A stretch of DNA of 64,000 nt from Perkinsus olseni (GCA_013115135.1 JABANP010000221.1:1-64000); one strand, 5' to 3'. Positions 1 through 11,684 are shown, counted from the first letter of the stretch. Made by a program: numbers and translations. Notes: generated from the sequence alone by a model not told the origin.

Positions 1-120
1 GTTGAATTCCCGGACTGAAATTCTTTGTAGAGAAACAGACCTAGTCATAGTACTTCGTACTTCATGGACATGGGGTTCTCGAACCGGAACTAGTTGCTCG
101 ACAGTGTTGACCAACACAGC

Positions 121-172
121 ATCATCAATATCAGCATCAGCATCATCATCATCATCATCATCATCATAATCG
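121..172. repeat. ATC/CAT microsatellite
   Basis: Nearly pure run of ATC/CAT triplets, interrupted by a few CAGs, in sequence with no convincing coding signal. Similar triplet runs recur inside and between genes across the window. Confidence 0.8.
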
Positions 173-359
173 TCGTAGTAGACCAAAGTCCGTGAGATGG
201 TTCTCGATCACTGGGCGGCCGATGGGATGGTGAATCTTATACAACAAGCCACTGCATACTGACTCACTCATACCGGCCTTTACTGTGCGGCTCAACGGAC
301 AATACAGGCCATCCAGGGGCCCGTGGATGTTCAACACAACACAAGGTGTTGGAAGGACC

Positions 360-456
360 CTAAATCTTCACTTTGAATCTGCGTACACCAGCACGCAGAC
401 GCACATCTTGAACATCTTGGATTTCTCGCACTTTCCCAACGACCTCTCCCTGAGAA
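360..456 (-). other. possible 3' coding exon, unrecognised
   Basis: On the minus strand, a good acceptor (TTTCTCAG) is followed by an open frame reading GEVVGKVREIQDVQDVRLR and then a short basic tail ending in a stop at 360-362. It reads like the C-terminus of a small conserved protein, but I cannot name the family or place the upstream exons with confidence. The rest of 1-1180 holds a microsatellite and no gene I can support. Confidence 0.2.
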
Positions 457-1183
457 ACGGATGAGAATCCAACTCAAGCCTACTCTATGTTGTTTCCTTC
501 GTAATGTACACAGCCGCGGGATTGTATCATCACCCTTCTTGCCTTGCTGAGCCAGCGAACCTTTAATGCTTGAATACGGTGATAGGCCCACCTGTTGGCG
601 AATCTTCAGTTGATTTGGAATTTCGTCTACCTAGGGTTGGCCAGAAGAATTTTAAGGTCCGTTGCTGTACAGGTTGTCGGAAAACTTAGACTACAGAACG
701 TTTTCCTTCTATCGTTGTTGAAATGTCGGGTTTTGCGGCACCTGCTGAGCTAAGACAACGATGGAAAACTAGGGAGGAGCATGGGTTTGGACAACGTTGA
801 CGGTGTTGACGGAATGAGGGTCCCGTATTGCTGTCACTCGTGCTTGGATTCGCACCATTGCTCTTGATCCGCCACCTCACGAATCGGAATCAACTAGTTA
901 CCCTGATGAAGGTGTACATGAGTACAAGAGCAGAGCATCATCATACTCACCACTTGGCTTTGCGTTGCATAGTATCCATCACAGGTAGGGTGATCATCGT
1001 TGGTATCAAGGGCTGAGCATGGACACTGAATACAGTGAGCTGCGTGGCGCGCGAACAGATGCATTAAATCTACTGTTCCCTCGCATCCGGCCCGCTTTGG
1101 AGGAAAGTCCTGTCCTCTTCACGACCTCTCTCCCCTCCCCATATCGCCTTCAGTGGGGCCACCGTAGACCATCCCTGGTCGTA

Positions 1184-3003
1184 ATGTCTGTTCTACTCGA
1201 CACCACCGTTGGCGAGATAGTGATAGACTTGGAGGTCAAGAAGGCGCCGAGGAGCTGCGAGAACTTCGTACTAGGGGAGAGGGAGCGCGGCACGGGAAGG
1301 GTGACTGTTCAGGTTAAATTGTGTAAACTGAAGGCGTACAACAATGCACTCATTCACACAGTGCAAGCGGATTTTATATGTGAAATTGGCGGCCCTGAGG
1401 ACAATACATGTGCAGCCCATCGGTTGGCTAAGATGAAGGGAAAGGAGGCACCAGCCTTCATCGACGACGAAATTCGGCCGGACCTGAAGCACGACAGACT
1501 TGGTAATCTCGGGGGGCTTCAGGATCCTTGTTAATTGCGCGACTTTGATATTGTCCTTCTCCCTGCATTCGCTTTGACTCCAGGTACCGTGGCTATGGCG
1601 TCGACCGGCCCTGGAGAGAACGGGATGCAGTTCTACATCACGCTGAGGGAGGAGGTGTCTTACCTCGATGGGAAACATTCAATATTCGGGTAAATAAATA
1701 AAAGCAATAAATCATCCTGCCCAAAACCGTCAAATCAAAGATACGTCCCTGAGGGAGATGGTGACGACGTGCTCCGGAAGATCAATGAAGTGTTCGTTGA
1801 TGAGGAGAACCACCCCTACAATCCAATACGTATTAAGCATACTGCGGTAGTGTAGAAATCGCCACGCTCCTCTCTTCATCAGCCCTCGGGTGTTAATCAG
1901 GTCCTGGACGATCCATTCCCAGACCCAGCAGATTGGCCAGCGGAGGAGCCTCCCAGCCCGGACGAGGTCATCGATGAGAAGCTACAGACTGATCTCGACG
2001 ACCAGGAGGAGGTGTGTATTGAACCCCGTGGGCGGGGAGAGAGTTTTGCCGCTTTTAGGAGGAAATTGAAGAGCGTCGAGCAAACGCCCAGGCCCAGGCC
2101 CAGTCGATCGGCTTGGAGCTGATGGGGGACCTGCCGGATGCAGAGGTAGTCTGTTGGGCACCGACGAAGTCCTGGCTGACGAAGCGAATCCGTGTTTCAG
2201 GCTAGGGCATCAGACAAGGAGCTTTTCGTGTGTCAACTCAATGAGGTCACAGAGGATGAAGATCTCCGGACCATATTCGAGCGTTTTGGGCCGGTAAGCT
2301 GATCACCATCCTGCACCCGACCATATCGTCTTGAAACTGGCGCTGATCAGATCAAGAGTTGCGATGTGGTGCGAGACTTCAAGACTGGAGAGAGTCTCCA
2401 GTACGCTTTCATAGAGTTCGAGACGAAAGAAGCGTGCGAGATGGCATATGTAAAAATGCAAAACGTTGTTATTGATGACAAGAGAATCAAGGTAATGACC
2501 ATCGCTCGGCAGCAACCTGGCCAGTGATCATTTCACTGCAGGTGGACTTCTCACAGAGTGTCAGCAAGCAGTGGAAGGAGATACGCCAGAAACAACGAGA
2601 GGAGTTACGAAGAGCAGCGAGAGGAGAGAAGCCACGAAGACATGATGACGAGTAGGTTGGCGAGGCTTTGAACCATTGGGGCTATGTGGATACTGTAGTC
2701 GACGTGAGAGGAAGGACCGAGATGGCGGCAGATATCGTGATCGACGAGGAAGTGGTGACTACCGAAGGCATGAGAGGAGAAGAAGCCGGTCCCGTGAGGG
2801 GGCGAGGGACAGTCCGCGGCACTATGAACGGAGTCGACACGACAGGGAGTGAGTAGATAGCGCGACGTCGCGAGGCTTGGCACCGTAGAGCTGCATTCAG
2901 GCGGGAGGTTGCATATGGGAGAGATCATCAGGGAGGATACCATAGTCGCAGAAGGAGTGACGAAAGGTCGAGATCTCGAGAGAGGGAGCGCCGGCACCGT
3001 TAG
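1184..3003 (+). CDS. PPIL4: PPIL4-like cyclophilin with RRM domain
   Basis: Multi-exon gene for a nuclear cyclophilin-type peptidyl-prolyl isomerase with an RNA-recognition motif. The order matches human PPIL4: N-terminus [17 protein letters not shown], the cyclophilin core ([16 protein letters not shown]), the linker VLDDPF, the GDLPDAE motif, then an RRM (ELFVCQLN as RNP2-like, YAFIEFE as RNP1-like, [19 protein letters not shown]) and an Arg/Ser/Glu-rich tail ending RERERRHR. About nine GT-AG introns preserve frame. The ATG at 1184 is chosen because it aligns with the family start; an in-frame ATG at 1019 would add 55 unrelated residues. The isomerase active site is not canonical: the arginine expected in the FxxxxGD region is absent ([11 protein letters not shown]), as in other PPIL4 proteins, so catalysis may be weak. 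Likely role is pre-mRNA processing. Family assignment is strong; exact exon edges are estimates. Confidence 0.9.
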
Positions 3004-4004
3004 TGATATCCTTTGATCTTGTGTTACGAGTGGTTGGGAGATAACGAAATTTTGGTGGGTCTACCAGGGTAGGTATGCGGATCCTGATTGAGGAACCACA
3101 TCCGTTGATCGGAACCAGTGTTTGATTGTGATGCATGATTGAACTCAGTGCCTGATGCGTACCTACCCAGATTCTCGCAAATTTCTCTATGAAACAGTGT
3201 AACGGGAGTTCAGTGATCGTGAGAGAAGGCTTGACACCCTCTTACGGGAAGGAGGCGGGTCAAGTAACCTCTTTAGCGAATCCCTGATCAGACTCTAAAC
3301 CGATGGACTATGAAGTAGACTGGCTCCATGCATACTCGACAACACAAAACCTGTTGCAACTGGAAAAGCTAGCTATGGCGACACGCCATTAGACCACCGA
3401 CTGAGCCAAGGTCGAAAGGTTCGAAGAGAGCAGTCGTAATATACGGCCGTCGGCGAGAGCTCAACGAAAGAATCCACGGACACATTCGCACAGGAGCAAA
3501 CGGTTGCATCATGGACCTGGAAAATCGTGTTGGTGACCGGTAACAACAGTATCGAAAAACCAAGAATCCAGACAAAAAACCGAGGACGGACAAATCTTAC
3601 TCGCGTACCTCGTCTGGCATAGCTAAGGCCCACCGCGTGCGCTGGCTAGACCGACTCCCTCACAAGAATAAAGGAAATCGGCGACCGACGCAGGGTGACG
3701 AGCAGTCAGCAGCAAATATCATAATCAGAAGGTAGGAGAAGATGGATAATAGTAATCATCTACGACCCAAGATAGTCGAAGAAGCACGATAAGATCGCCG
3801 AGGACTGAGCCAGACCAGAACTTTCCCTGGTGACTCTAGTCCTCGGAGCAAGGAGGTCGTGCTTGAAGCTTCGGCTAGGGCGACCTACAACTAGTCGCAG
3901 AAAATTGGTGCACAATCACACCGAAGACAAATTGGGATCGTAGTGTATCCATGATAGAAGAGTAAGACTAAATATAGAACACGAGAACATAGCATAATAT
4001 ACTT
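3004..4004. other. intergenic, no gene seen
   Basis: About 1 kb between the cyclophilin stop and the end of the convergent secreted-protein gene. Open frames here are short and lack splice-linked continuity or recognisable motifs. Confidence 0.5.
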
Positions 4005-5333
4005 TTACTCCCAACTCTCAGGCATGAAAGCGAACTGCATAATACCCTGAGGGGTGTTGGGGTAGTCAGCCTTCACTCTGCTGGCGAAATTTACAAAGGG
4101 GACACCGTCCCATACGCCGAACTCGTAATGCGCCTTCGAATCACCACACTGACCATTGAGAGGCTGCATACAGTTAGGCGACGTATTGAATGATGTAGAC
4201 CACATCATAGAGATCTTCCCTTCCTGAGAGTACTGAGCGTAGGAGTTCTCCGTGTACTTGACGGCCGTGACATCGCTTTTACCGCTGAATAGGTAGTTGT
4301 ACATAGCAAGAGCATCATTCACATAAGTGACGAAGGGTGTGGTCACCGGAGAGCTCGCTATCGGCACGCCAGCATCATTATAGAAGTCGAACATTTGAAG
4401 GTAAAGATGATCGACGGTCTCAAGGAAGATTGAGCCGCGATTGTCAGGACGAGTAACTTCATCAAAGCCACAAGTCACGGCAGTAGTTAATCCATTAGGT
4501 GCAGCCATCCGAATCTCTGAGTTGTCGTGGTTGAGAAGTCTGTTGTATGAGGGTGTACCAGCAAACTCTTCAGTATCATAAACAATGCCAGTAAATACGT
4601 CACCGTTCCTGGCAGCATACTCTATAACACCATCGAGGAAGGACCCCATAGGAGAGGCAGCCAACCATTGGTCTCGTTTACCATGGGCGGTCTCCAGATC
4701 GGGATAGCAGATAACACTCAACTTACCAGCAATACGATTGAGTAGATGAGTGTACAGCGGGGAGCTCCTCGTACCAGTTAGAGCATCATCAGGAGTGGTC
4801 ACTCGTACAACTACTTGAGAATAACGCATGCCGATGTGATTGCCCATCACATGATTGTAGACCTCGTCGTAATACACACCAAGCTGATGCACATCGTAGA
4901 TCTCGGGGAATTCGACCCACATGAAGGAGTTATCCACAGTAGCTGGCGGAGGTGGAGGGGTCGTCTTGAGAGCAACAGAAGTGGTCTCTGGAACTGCAGT
5001 GTCAGTTTCGGTGACAACCCGAGTAGTTGCGGGAGCACCGGAGCTTGTCTTGGGGGCAGCAGGAATCGTAGAGCTGACCACATCATGACCCCCAAGATAG
5101 TTTTGTAGCTGTTGCTGGGCCGGTATGGCGCAACTACAAGAGATCGAACCACCATGACACACATGAGAGTTGCCCATACAGTAAGATGCCGCACCCTGTA
5201 CCCGAGCGTCTTGACAGAATTCATCACCCGTCGTAAGACAGCTCGAGCTCAGTCCACGCAGCATAGTAGCTTGGACCGAGAACACTGTAGATAAAGAAGC
5301 GGCGACGAATAGCACGACGGATGAGCAATGCAT
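4005..5333 (-). CDS. secreted Cys-module protein, paralogue 1
   Basis: Single-exon gene for about 442 residues. The start ATG (5333) gives a clear signal peptide (MHCSSVVLFVAASLSTVFS). After it come one six-Cys module (C-x3-TGDEFCQD, SYC, NSHVCHGG, CSC), a Thr/Pro/Ala-rich linker that looks mucin-like (TTRVVTETDT, TTPPPPPA), and a globular domain of about 280 residues beginning MWVEFPEIYD and ending FAFMPESWE. The globular part has alternating hydrophobic strands and a GIVYDTEEF motif reminiscent of glycoside-hydrolase barrels. That is only a resemblance, and no catalytic assignment is justified. A second, closely similar gene lies 2.7 kb away on the same strand, indicating recent tandem duplication. 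Probably a lineage-specific secreted or surface protein. Confidence 0.8.
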   Translation of the reverse strand: MHCSSVVLFVAASLSTVFSVQATMLRGLSSSCLTTGDEFCQDARVQGAASYCMGNSHVCHGGSISCSCAIPAQQQLQNYLGGHDVVSSTIPAAPKTSSGAPATTRVVTETDTAVPETTSVALKTTPPPPPATVDNSFMWVEFPEIYDVHQLGVYYDEVYNHVMGNHIGMRYSQVVVRVTTPDDALTGTRSSPLYTHLLNRIAGKLSVICYPDLETAHGKRDQWLAASPMGSFLDGVIEYAARNGDVFTGIVYDTEEFAGTPSYNRLLNHDNSEIRMAAPNGLTTAVTCGFDEVTRPDNRGSIFLETVDHLYLQMFDFYNDAGVPIASSPVTTPFVTYVNDALAMYNYLFSGKSDVTAVKYTENSYAQYSQEGKISMMWSTSFNTSPNCMQPLNGQCGDSKAHYEFGVWDGVPFVNFASRVKADYPNTPQGIMQFAFMPESWE

Positions 5334-6732
5334 TCGTAAAATGGAACTACGCAAACTGACGAAACAATGAGTACCGAAGGTGCAACCCAGGATATTAGGC
5401 GAGATAAATCCAGAAGCAGCGGACAGAATGCCGTGGAAGAACGGTGGATGGCTAGCGCTAGTGAAGGCCCGTGGGAGAGCATTAGATGGGGTGCTTCCAT
5501 GGCGCTAGGCTAGTACGACGACTAGACTCTAGTCACTATAGAACAATGTGATGGTTACTGAGCCGGGCGGTGGGTCCGAATAGTCTTCAGAAGTACTCTA
5601 GGGATGTGGATAAAGTCCAGTGAATGTGGTTGATGCTACTCCGTAGTAACATCTATCGTACTCACTAGCAACCTCAAGTTAGTTGCTGGGACACTCGCAT
5701 GATTGTTCTGTGTGAGCTCTACCCTCACACGGCCCTCGCTAGTAGCACACAATAAGTTCCAGCTCCGCACTGTTACACGTCATGGCTGCTTTCTAGCGCC
5801 TCTCAGTAAGTAGAGCAAAGCGCTTCCCGAACTATCCCTGAGGATTCGTTCGACACATTCCTTCCTGACTATAAACAAAACATCAGAATGACTGTTAACA
5901 TCAGTAATGTTAAGCACCCCAATCGAGTACAAAGCTGAACTGATATTATGGAATAGGCTGTACACATAGATGATGAGCAATAGTCAACACAACCGAGGAA
6001 CAAATCCGTCTCTAATCGAGAACGAAGGCTGTGTGAATCGATGTCAACGATCCGGAGAGACACTGATATGAGACGGTTCGATACGAACAACGGCGACATC
6101 AGTGACTCGGGGAAAATAGAAACGTCGAAATGGGACGCCTATGCAAGAAGACTTCTCGGAGAGGCTCCGGCGACGGGCAACACGGTGCCACACCATTGAA
6201 ACCTCGGCTACATGGTAGCCCGGGCCAGTCTTTGAAGCTCCTTGAAAATAGCTAGTAAGCCACTCAAAGCGAACAAGAGACGATGAGTAGAACTACAAAT
6301 ACTGAACAGAGATAACTGCCCAAGTAATAGGTAGAGCACATGAAAGCCGGCTGAAAATGTGCGACATCAACCATGAGTTGCAGAGCTCACCACGCGGATG
6401 CTGACACCGCAGACACACCTGATCAATTACTTGAACGCCCTAGGGTAAGCACGAGGAGATATGACGGCGACTCGTCACGAAGTGGTGGCTACAGATGAAT
6501 GCCGAAAACTTTAACGAAGTGGAAAAGTATTTACCGACCGGGGAAGTCAATACGGTTTGGGAGAACAGTATGCACTTCAACAATGAAAGAAGGTTATCAC
6601 AATGAGGCATTGCAACATCGTGATGTTAACCAAGATCGAGAGTTCGCCGAGGTTGGAAGCTCAACATCCCATTGATCAGGATGAAGCAAAGAAGCAACGA
6701 CAACATGGACGACAAAGGGCTCTCGATGTGCC
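5334..6732. other. intergenic between the secreted paralogues
   Basis: About 1.4 kb with only short open frames and no motif I recognise. It should hold the promoter of paralogue 1 and the 3' end of paralogue 2. Confidence 0.5.
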
Positions 6733-8298
6733 TTACTCCCAGGAACGAGGCATGAAAGCGAATTGCATGATGCCCTGAGGAGCCTTTGGGTAATGATCAA
6801 CCACGCTAGAAAGGAAGGACACGAACGGCAAACCCTCCCACACACCGAACTCATAGTGAGCCAGAGTGTCACCACACTGACCATTGAGAGGCTGCATACA
6901 GTTAGGCGACGTATTGAATGATGTAGACCACATCATAGAGATCTTTCCTTCCTGAGAATACTGAGCGTAGGAGGTCTCCGTGTCTTTGACGGCTGTGACA
7001 TCGCTTTTACCGCTGAATAGGTAGTTGTACATAGCAAGAGCATCATTCGCGTAAGTGACGAAAGGTGTGGTCACCGGAGAGCTTGCTATCGGCACGCCAG
7101 CATCATTATAGAAGTTGAACATTTGAAGATAAAGATGATCGACGGTCTCGAGGAAGTGCGGGCCCCGATTGTCAGGACGAGTTAGCTCATCAAAGCCACA
7201 AGTCAGGGCAGTAGTTAACCCGTTAGGTGCCGCCATTTTGATCTCAGAGTTGTCGCGGTGGAGCAGTTTGTCATAGGAAGATGTGCCAACAAACTCTTCG
7301 GTGTCATAAACGACACCAGTGAAGACATCGCCATTTCTGGCAGCATACTGTATGGCACCATCTAAGAAGGACCCCATAGGAGAGGCAGCCACCCATTTGT
7401 CCCGCTTTCCGTGACCAGTACCGAGATCGGGATAGCAGATAACACCCAACTTGCCAGCAATACGATTGAGTAGATGAGTGTATAGCGGGGAGTTCCTCGT
7501 ACCAGTTAGAGCATCATCAGGAGTGGTCACTCGTACAACTACTTGAGAATAGCGCATGCCGATGTGATTGCCCATCACATGATTGTAGACCTCGTCGTAA
7601 TAGGCACCAAGCTGATGCGCATCGTAGATCTCGGGGAATTCGACCCACATGAAAGAGTTATCCACAGTAGCTGGCGGAGGTGGAAGGGTCGTCTTAAGAG
7701 CAACAGAAGTGGTCTCTGGAACTGCGGTGTCAGTTTCGGTGACAGCCCGAGTAGTTGCGGGAGCACCGGAGCTTGTCCTGGGGGCAGCAGGATTCGTAGA
7801 GCTGACCACATCATGACCCCCAAGATAGTTTTGTAGCTGTTGCTGGGCCGGTATGGCGCAACTACAAGAGATCGAACCACCATGACACACATGAGAGTTG
7901 CCCATACAGTAAGATGCCGCGCCCTGTACCCGAGCGTCTTGACAGAATTCGTCACCCGTGGTAAGACAGCTAGTAGGTCCGCTTGTCGGCCGCATTTGAG
8001 TTGTTTCCCTTGGGGAAGAAGAGGTCGTAGTAACAACACTGGGGCTACCACCAGCCATATAGTGTGATAACTGCTCACTGCTAGAGTCAACGCAGTTACA
8101 AGGGATGACCCCGCCGTGGCACACACGAGAGTTGGTGGAGCAGTAGGAACCAGGCCCTTCAACTTGCGGGTCTTGGCAGAAGACATCTCCTGTCGAGAGG
8201 CAAGGAGAGCTCAAGCCTCGGAGCTGAGAAGAAGCTCCAGCTCTTTCCAACAATATACACGATAGAAACAGGGCACTGGTTGTGACGATGGAAAACAT
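6733..8298 (-). CDS. secreted Cys-module protein, paralogue 2 (two modules)
   Basis: Single-exon gene of about 521 residues. I choose the ATG at 8298 because it gives a compact signal peptide (MFSIVTTSALFLSCILLERA). It has two copies of the six-Cys module: the first reads CLSTGDVFCQD, SYC, NSRVCHGG, CNC; the second is almost identical to the one in the neighbouring paralogue. A Ser/Thr-rich spacer (SVVTTTSSSPRETTQ) separates them. The Thr/Pro linker and the domain of about 280 residues then follow (MWVEFPEIYD to FAFMPRSWE). DNA similarity to paralogue 1 is very high from the second module through most of the globular domain, at an offset of about 2,728 bp. It drops in the last 45 residues and in the signal peptide. 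Function unknown; secreted location is inferred from the signal peptide. Confidence 0.8.
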   Translation of the reverse strand: MFSIVTTSALFLSCILLERAGASSQLRGLSSPCLSTGDVFCQDPQVEGPGSYCSTNSRVCHGGVIPCNCVDSSSEQLSHYMAGGSPSVVTTTSSSPRETTQMRPTSGPTSCLTTGDEFCQDARVQGAASYCMGNSHVCHGGSISCSCAIPAQQQLQNYLGGHDVVSSTNPAAPRTSSGAPATTRAVTETDTAVPETTSVALKTTLPPPPATVDNSFMWVEFPEIYDAHQLGAYYDEVYNHVMGNHIGMRYSQVVVRVTTPDDALTGTRNSPLYTHLLNRIAGKLGVICYPDLGTGHGKRDKWVAASPMGSFLDGAIQYAARNGDVFTGVVYDTEEFVGTSSYDKLLHRDNSEIKMAAPNGLTTALTCGFDELTRPDNRGPHFLETVDHLYLQMFNFYNDAGVPIASSPVTTPFVTYANDALAMYNYLFSGKSDVTAVKDTETSYAQYSQEGKISMMWSTSFNTSPNCMQPLNGQCGDTLAHYEFGVWEGLPFVSFLSSVVDHYPKAPQGIMQFAFMPRSWE

Positions 8299-9640
8299 CT
8301 CTCTTGGAAAGAGCAATAGGGCTGAGCAACCAGATCTGAACACTATCACTAATTACAGTACACCTATTCCAATCTATGCGCGTTGCTATGACAGCCGATT
8401 TCCAACACGTGGGCAGAGAAAGGCGTCCAATCGACTACCTCCTCACGATGGAAACTAATCCTTTGCTAGCCTATCTGAACCATCTTTGGTGAGCTGATCC
8501 TCCGGATCGCTGGCAATCGGCCGGCAGCTACGCCTAGTATGCTAATTAATCACATACTAGTTACACTCGGCTTCTCTCTATGTACACACAAGTCTTGTCT
8601 ATAATTGTGCTCGGCGCGATCACTCCGTTGCTTCAAGTCTCGGATAGCTATTGTGTTGTGTCACCGTCCCCTTTCCTGTGTGATCTTTCATCACGCGCGC
8701 TGTCCTCATTCTGTAGCAACTCAGAGGCATAACAATGGTCGTGTCTGATCTTCCAGTATTAATACCGGTAATGCCCTCAAATCTATGGCAACCAGAAGAA
8801 CCCCATGGTTCCTCGTCCGAGGTCTTCTGCCCGACAACTGAGTCGACTAGTCTTCGAACACAAGAACCACTCCCACCATTACAGAAGCTGCACTGAAGAT
8901 TGAAAGGTTTCTACTGTTCACACAGACGAGTATCAGCTTTCACGTTGGACCTCTTTCTTGAATAATCCAGGACTCGCTTTCAGCATCAACATCTTGCTCA
9001 CCATGCTTGCTCAGACATAGGACGACAAATTACTCCTCCTCGGAGGGAGCGTAGTGGTACAACTAGACTGCGGTATCTACGGCATAGTCACGAGGATACT
9101 GCTACAGTCCCTACGTCGACGACCACGACGACCATGATGCCAATACACGCCAAGTACTCGTCGGATACAGCCTTTGGGTTCTAAGCAAAGGCTCGGGAAT
9201 TATTATGTACAATGAAATGGAGGTAGAAAGGCAACGGTATCATCACTCGGTATCGTTAAGGTTCATCAACTATGTGTTAATATAATGACAATGAACAACA
9301 GCAAGCGCGGAGGATGATGCTGCTAGGCAGGTTGAATGAACAATCGGTGACACCCTCACTACTGACATCAGCAGCCACCGGGCATAGACAGACAACGATA
9401 CTCGCATCAATCACGGGGGAACTGCTGTGAACAACATCAGGGAAGAAAAGAAGAAAAGTAGGCAACGTTACTAATGATTGAATTACTGCAGACTGATAAC
9501 GATGAGGACAAAAGAGAAGATACTCAATCGTATAGCTGCTGTCTAAAGCGGACTACGATGAAATCTTCGAGATCACATCAGCAACCTGACAAAATCGCCA
9601 GTATGACCAGATAAGCGCCCTCAGCGAATGCTTACCGTTT
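8299..9640. other. intergenic, no gene seen
   Basis: About 1.3 kb between the paralogue 2 start and the PP2C stop. No frame here links to a recognisable protein. Confidence 0.45.
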
Positions 9641-11475
9641 CTACTCTACTGTGTTTATTCTCTTTCTTAGTTTCTTCACCCTACAAAATGACAGAGGGTC
9701 CTCGAAGGTTCCTGGGCGGGCTCTTACTGGATGATGACTCTCACGAGTCTCCTCAAATGGAAGACCGCCCAGGTTCTGTCCCGACTCCTCAGAGGCTGCC
9801 ACTGGGGACTTGGGCTCCGGCAGCGGAGTGTCAGGAAGGGAATCCGGATCGGTAGGGCGCAGATCGACAATTATCTAGAGACAGCCGGAGTCATACAACC
9901 TGCGAAGGTTCAAACCCGGGTAATAACACTCACACAGCTCATATTGTCACAACCGAGTCCGTAGCTGTCGGACACATTCGGACTTAACACTGCGTCCAAA
10001 AGTTGGGAGGTGACCTGAGCCAGGTAGTAGTCGTTCCTCGATGATATCCCTCGACAGGAGGCATGGCCAGTGAGTGAGAGGAAACCAGTTCCCTACAGTG
10101 CTCAACTTCGCGTCATCATCGCTAGCATGACCTTCTTTTCGGAGCAGCCTGGCTCTCCGAACTAATGGCTGGACCTGACAATGGGCACTCGGTAAGCGAT
10201 GCAGCCTGAGTCCCAACTACATAATCAACAACTCCCTCAGTGTCCAGGATCTCCCAAATTCCATCACAGCCAAGTATCTTGAAGTTGATGCTGGTACGTC
10301 ACAAAAACACATGTCCTACCAAGAATTGGTCCTCATCTGTTATCGGTATGGTGGATACATCTGGATTGGCAGTAATCATCTGTTCCTCAGGCTTCAACAT
10401 ACGATCTTGTTTGTAGCTGTAATGCAATGAAAAGTGCGTGATGCTACGACCACTAACAATGCTACCCCAAATCCCCAATGGCACGAGTGAGGTTGAGGTT
10501 GCCATTCACTCGGCCTTGCATAACAATACCTCCTGCATTATGAATACCTGCAACGCGGATGATAGTCGACAACAGTCGTGCGGCGGTGGAGGTTACGTTC
10601 GGCCTCTTCTTCAAGATCAGGCTTGTGATCTTCCGTTAACGGCACAGCTTTGGTGCCAGCCTTGTTACCTGCGCAGCAGCAAGAACTGCGATTCCCATTC
10701 CCCTGGATACTAGTACCTCTACAAAGGACTACTCTCGAGTCTCCCGCGTTTGCTATCGTTATCGCCTTATTGTACACGACGTGGCATGCAGCGGCAGTAC
10801 CTGAGCCCAGGCATGACGATCGACAAAGTAACAGTAGTCGCCCTACACCCGGCTTGGGTAAGATCGTGCATAGGCACCTTCTGGTCGTATCCTTTCCTTG
10901 CCTCCCCTCCCTCCTCAGAGGAGTCATTACTCGAAGGACCATCCCCATGCCTGAGAACCTAGTAGTTAACTATTAATACAGCGGATATGCTCTACCGTAT
11001 GAGCTCGAGAAGCTCTTCCCGGTAGTCGGAAGATTCCATCATCTCGTCGAGTTTGAGGTAGGCCTTCCTCATTGCCTCCTTGACGTCACCTCTTTGATAG
11101 TCCTCTAGAGAGGATATGCACTTGGGAAAATGCCGCTGAAAACAGCGCGATCCAAGATTCGAACCAGGGCCGCGAAAACGACGACAGCGAGCCTTCCCGG
11201 CTAGACTAGTACAGCGCAGAACAGGGCAACTTCCTTGCCCCCATGCCCGTCGAAAACTGCAAACAGTCCTTCGTTATCTTTCCCGTCAAATGCCAGCTGG
11301 TGGACGTGCGCGTCTTCCATCGTCGACCGCCAACCTGAGCACAGCCTTCCGTCAACAGACCAGCAGGCACTAGAGTACTAATACCTTGCATCGCGGCACT
11401 GCCGTAGGCGATCCGTGGATCGAAGCCGTCGTCCAGCTCCTTATCGGTTTGCGGCTTGGAACGATATGCTCCCAT
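9641..11475 (-). CDS. PP2C-type protein phosphatase (PPM1G-like)
   Basis: Multi-exon metal-dependent Ser/Thr phosphatase. The start MGAYRSKPQT and YGSAAMQG resemble PPM1G. Across introns the PP2C motifs appear in order: GWRSTMEDAH, VFDGHGGKEVALFC, GSGTAAACHVV, ITIANAGDSRVVLC, LTEDHKPD, GGIVMQGRVNGNLNLTRAIGD, ACDGIWEILD and GCDNMSC followed by IIVDLRP. The metal-binding aspartates (MEDAH, DGHGG, ACDG, GCDN) are all present. The C-terminal tail (DPDSLPDTPLPEPKSPVAAS) is acidic and Pro-rich, and the likely stop is at 9641. An insertion of about 40 residues before GSGTAA is variable in the family. The second intron contains a tRNA-like sequence, listed separately. The gene is head-to-tail with SPAG6 on the same strand. 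Confidence 0.88.
11144..11217 (-). pseudogene. tRNA-like relic inside a PP2C intron
   Basis: On the minus strand this intron carries an A-box-like TAGTCTAGCCGG and a B-box-like GGTTCGAATCT at roughly tRNA spacing. The flanks GCGCTGT and ATCGCGC can pair at six of seven positions. The anticodon arm does not fold properly. It may be a decayed tRNA or a tRNA-derived element, or a coincidence. Confidence 0.3.
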
Positions 11476-11684
11476 AGTAAAATACTAACAACTACTATCA
11501 ACAACAATAAGAGCCTGGATGACCTGAATCGGTCATTCCACAGACATGGCAATGTAGGAGATTGGCCATGACGACCAATCTATCACCATTGCCGGCCAAC
11601 TCAACTCAAGACAAACGGCACTGTGAACATCACAATTGAGTAGCAGCATGAAGAGGAGGAGCAGCATGCTGATACCAACCCTAA

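Noticed and set aside
1019..1183. Upstream in-frame extension of the cyclophilin
   Set aside because: Adds 55 residues not found in the family; the ATG at 1184 matches the conserved start.
7543..8067. Plus-strand frames opposite the secreted paralogues
   Set aside because: They are shadows of the long minus-strand genes and are duplicated only because those genes are.
9903..9920. B-box-like AAGGTTCAAACCCGGG inside a PP2C intron
   Set aside because: No partner A box and no foldable arms.
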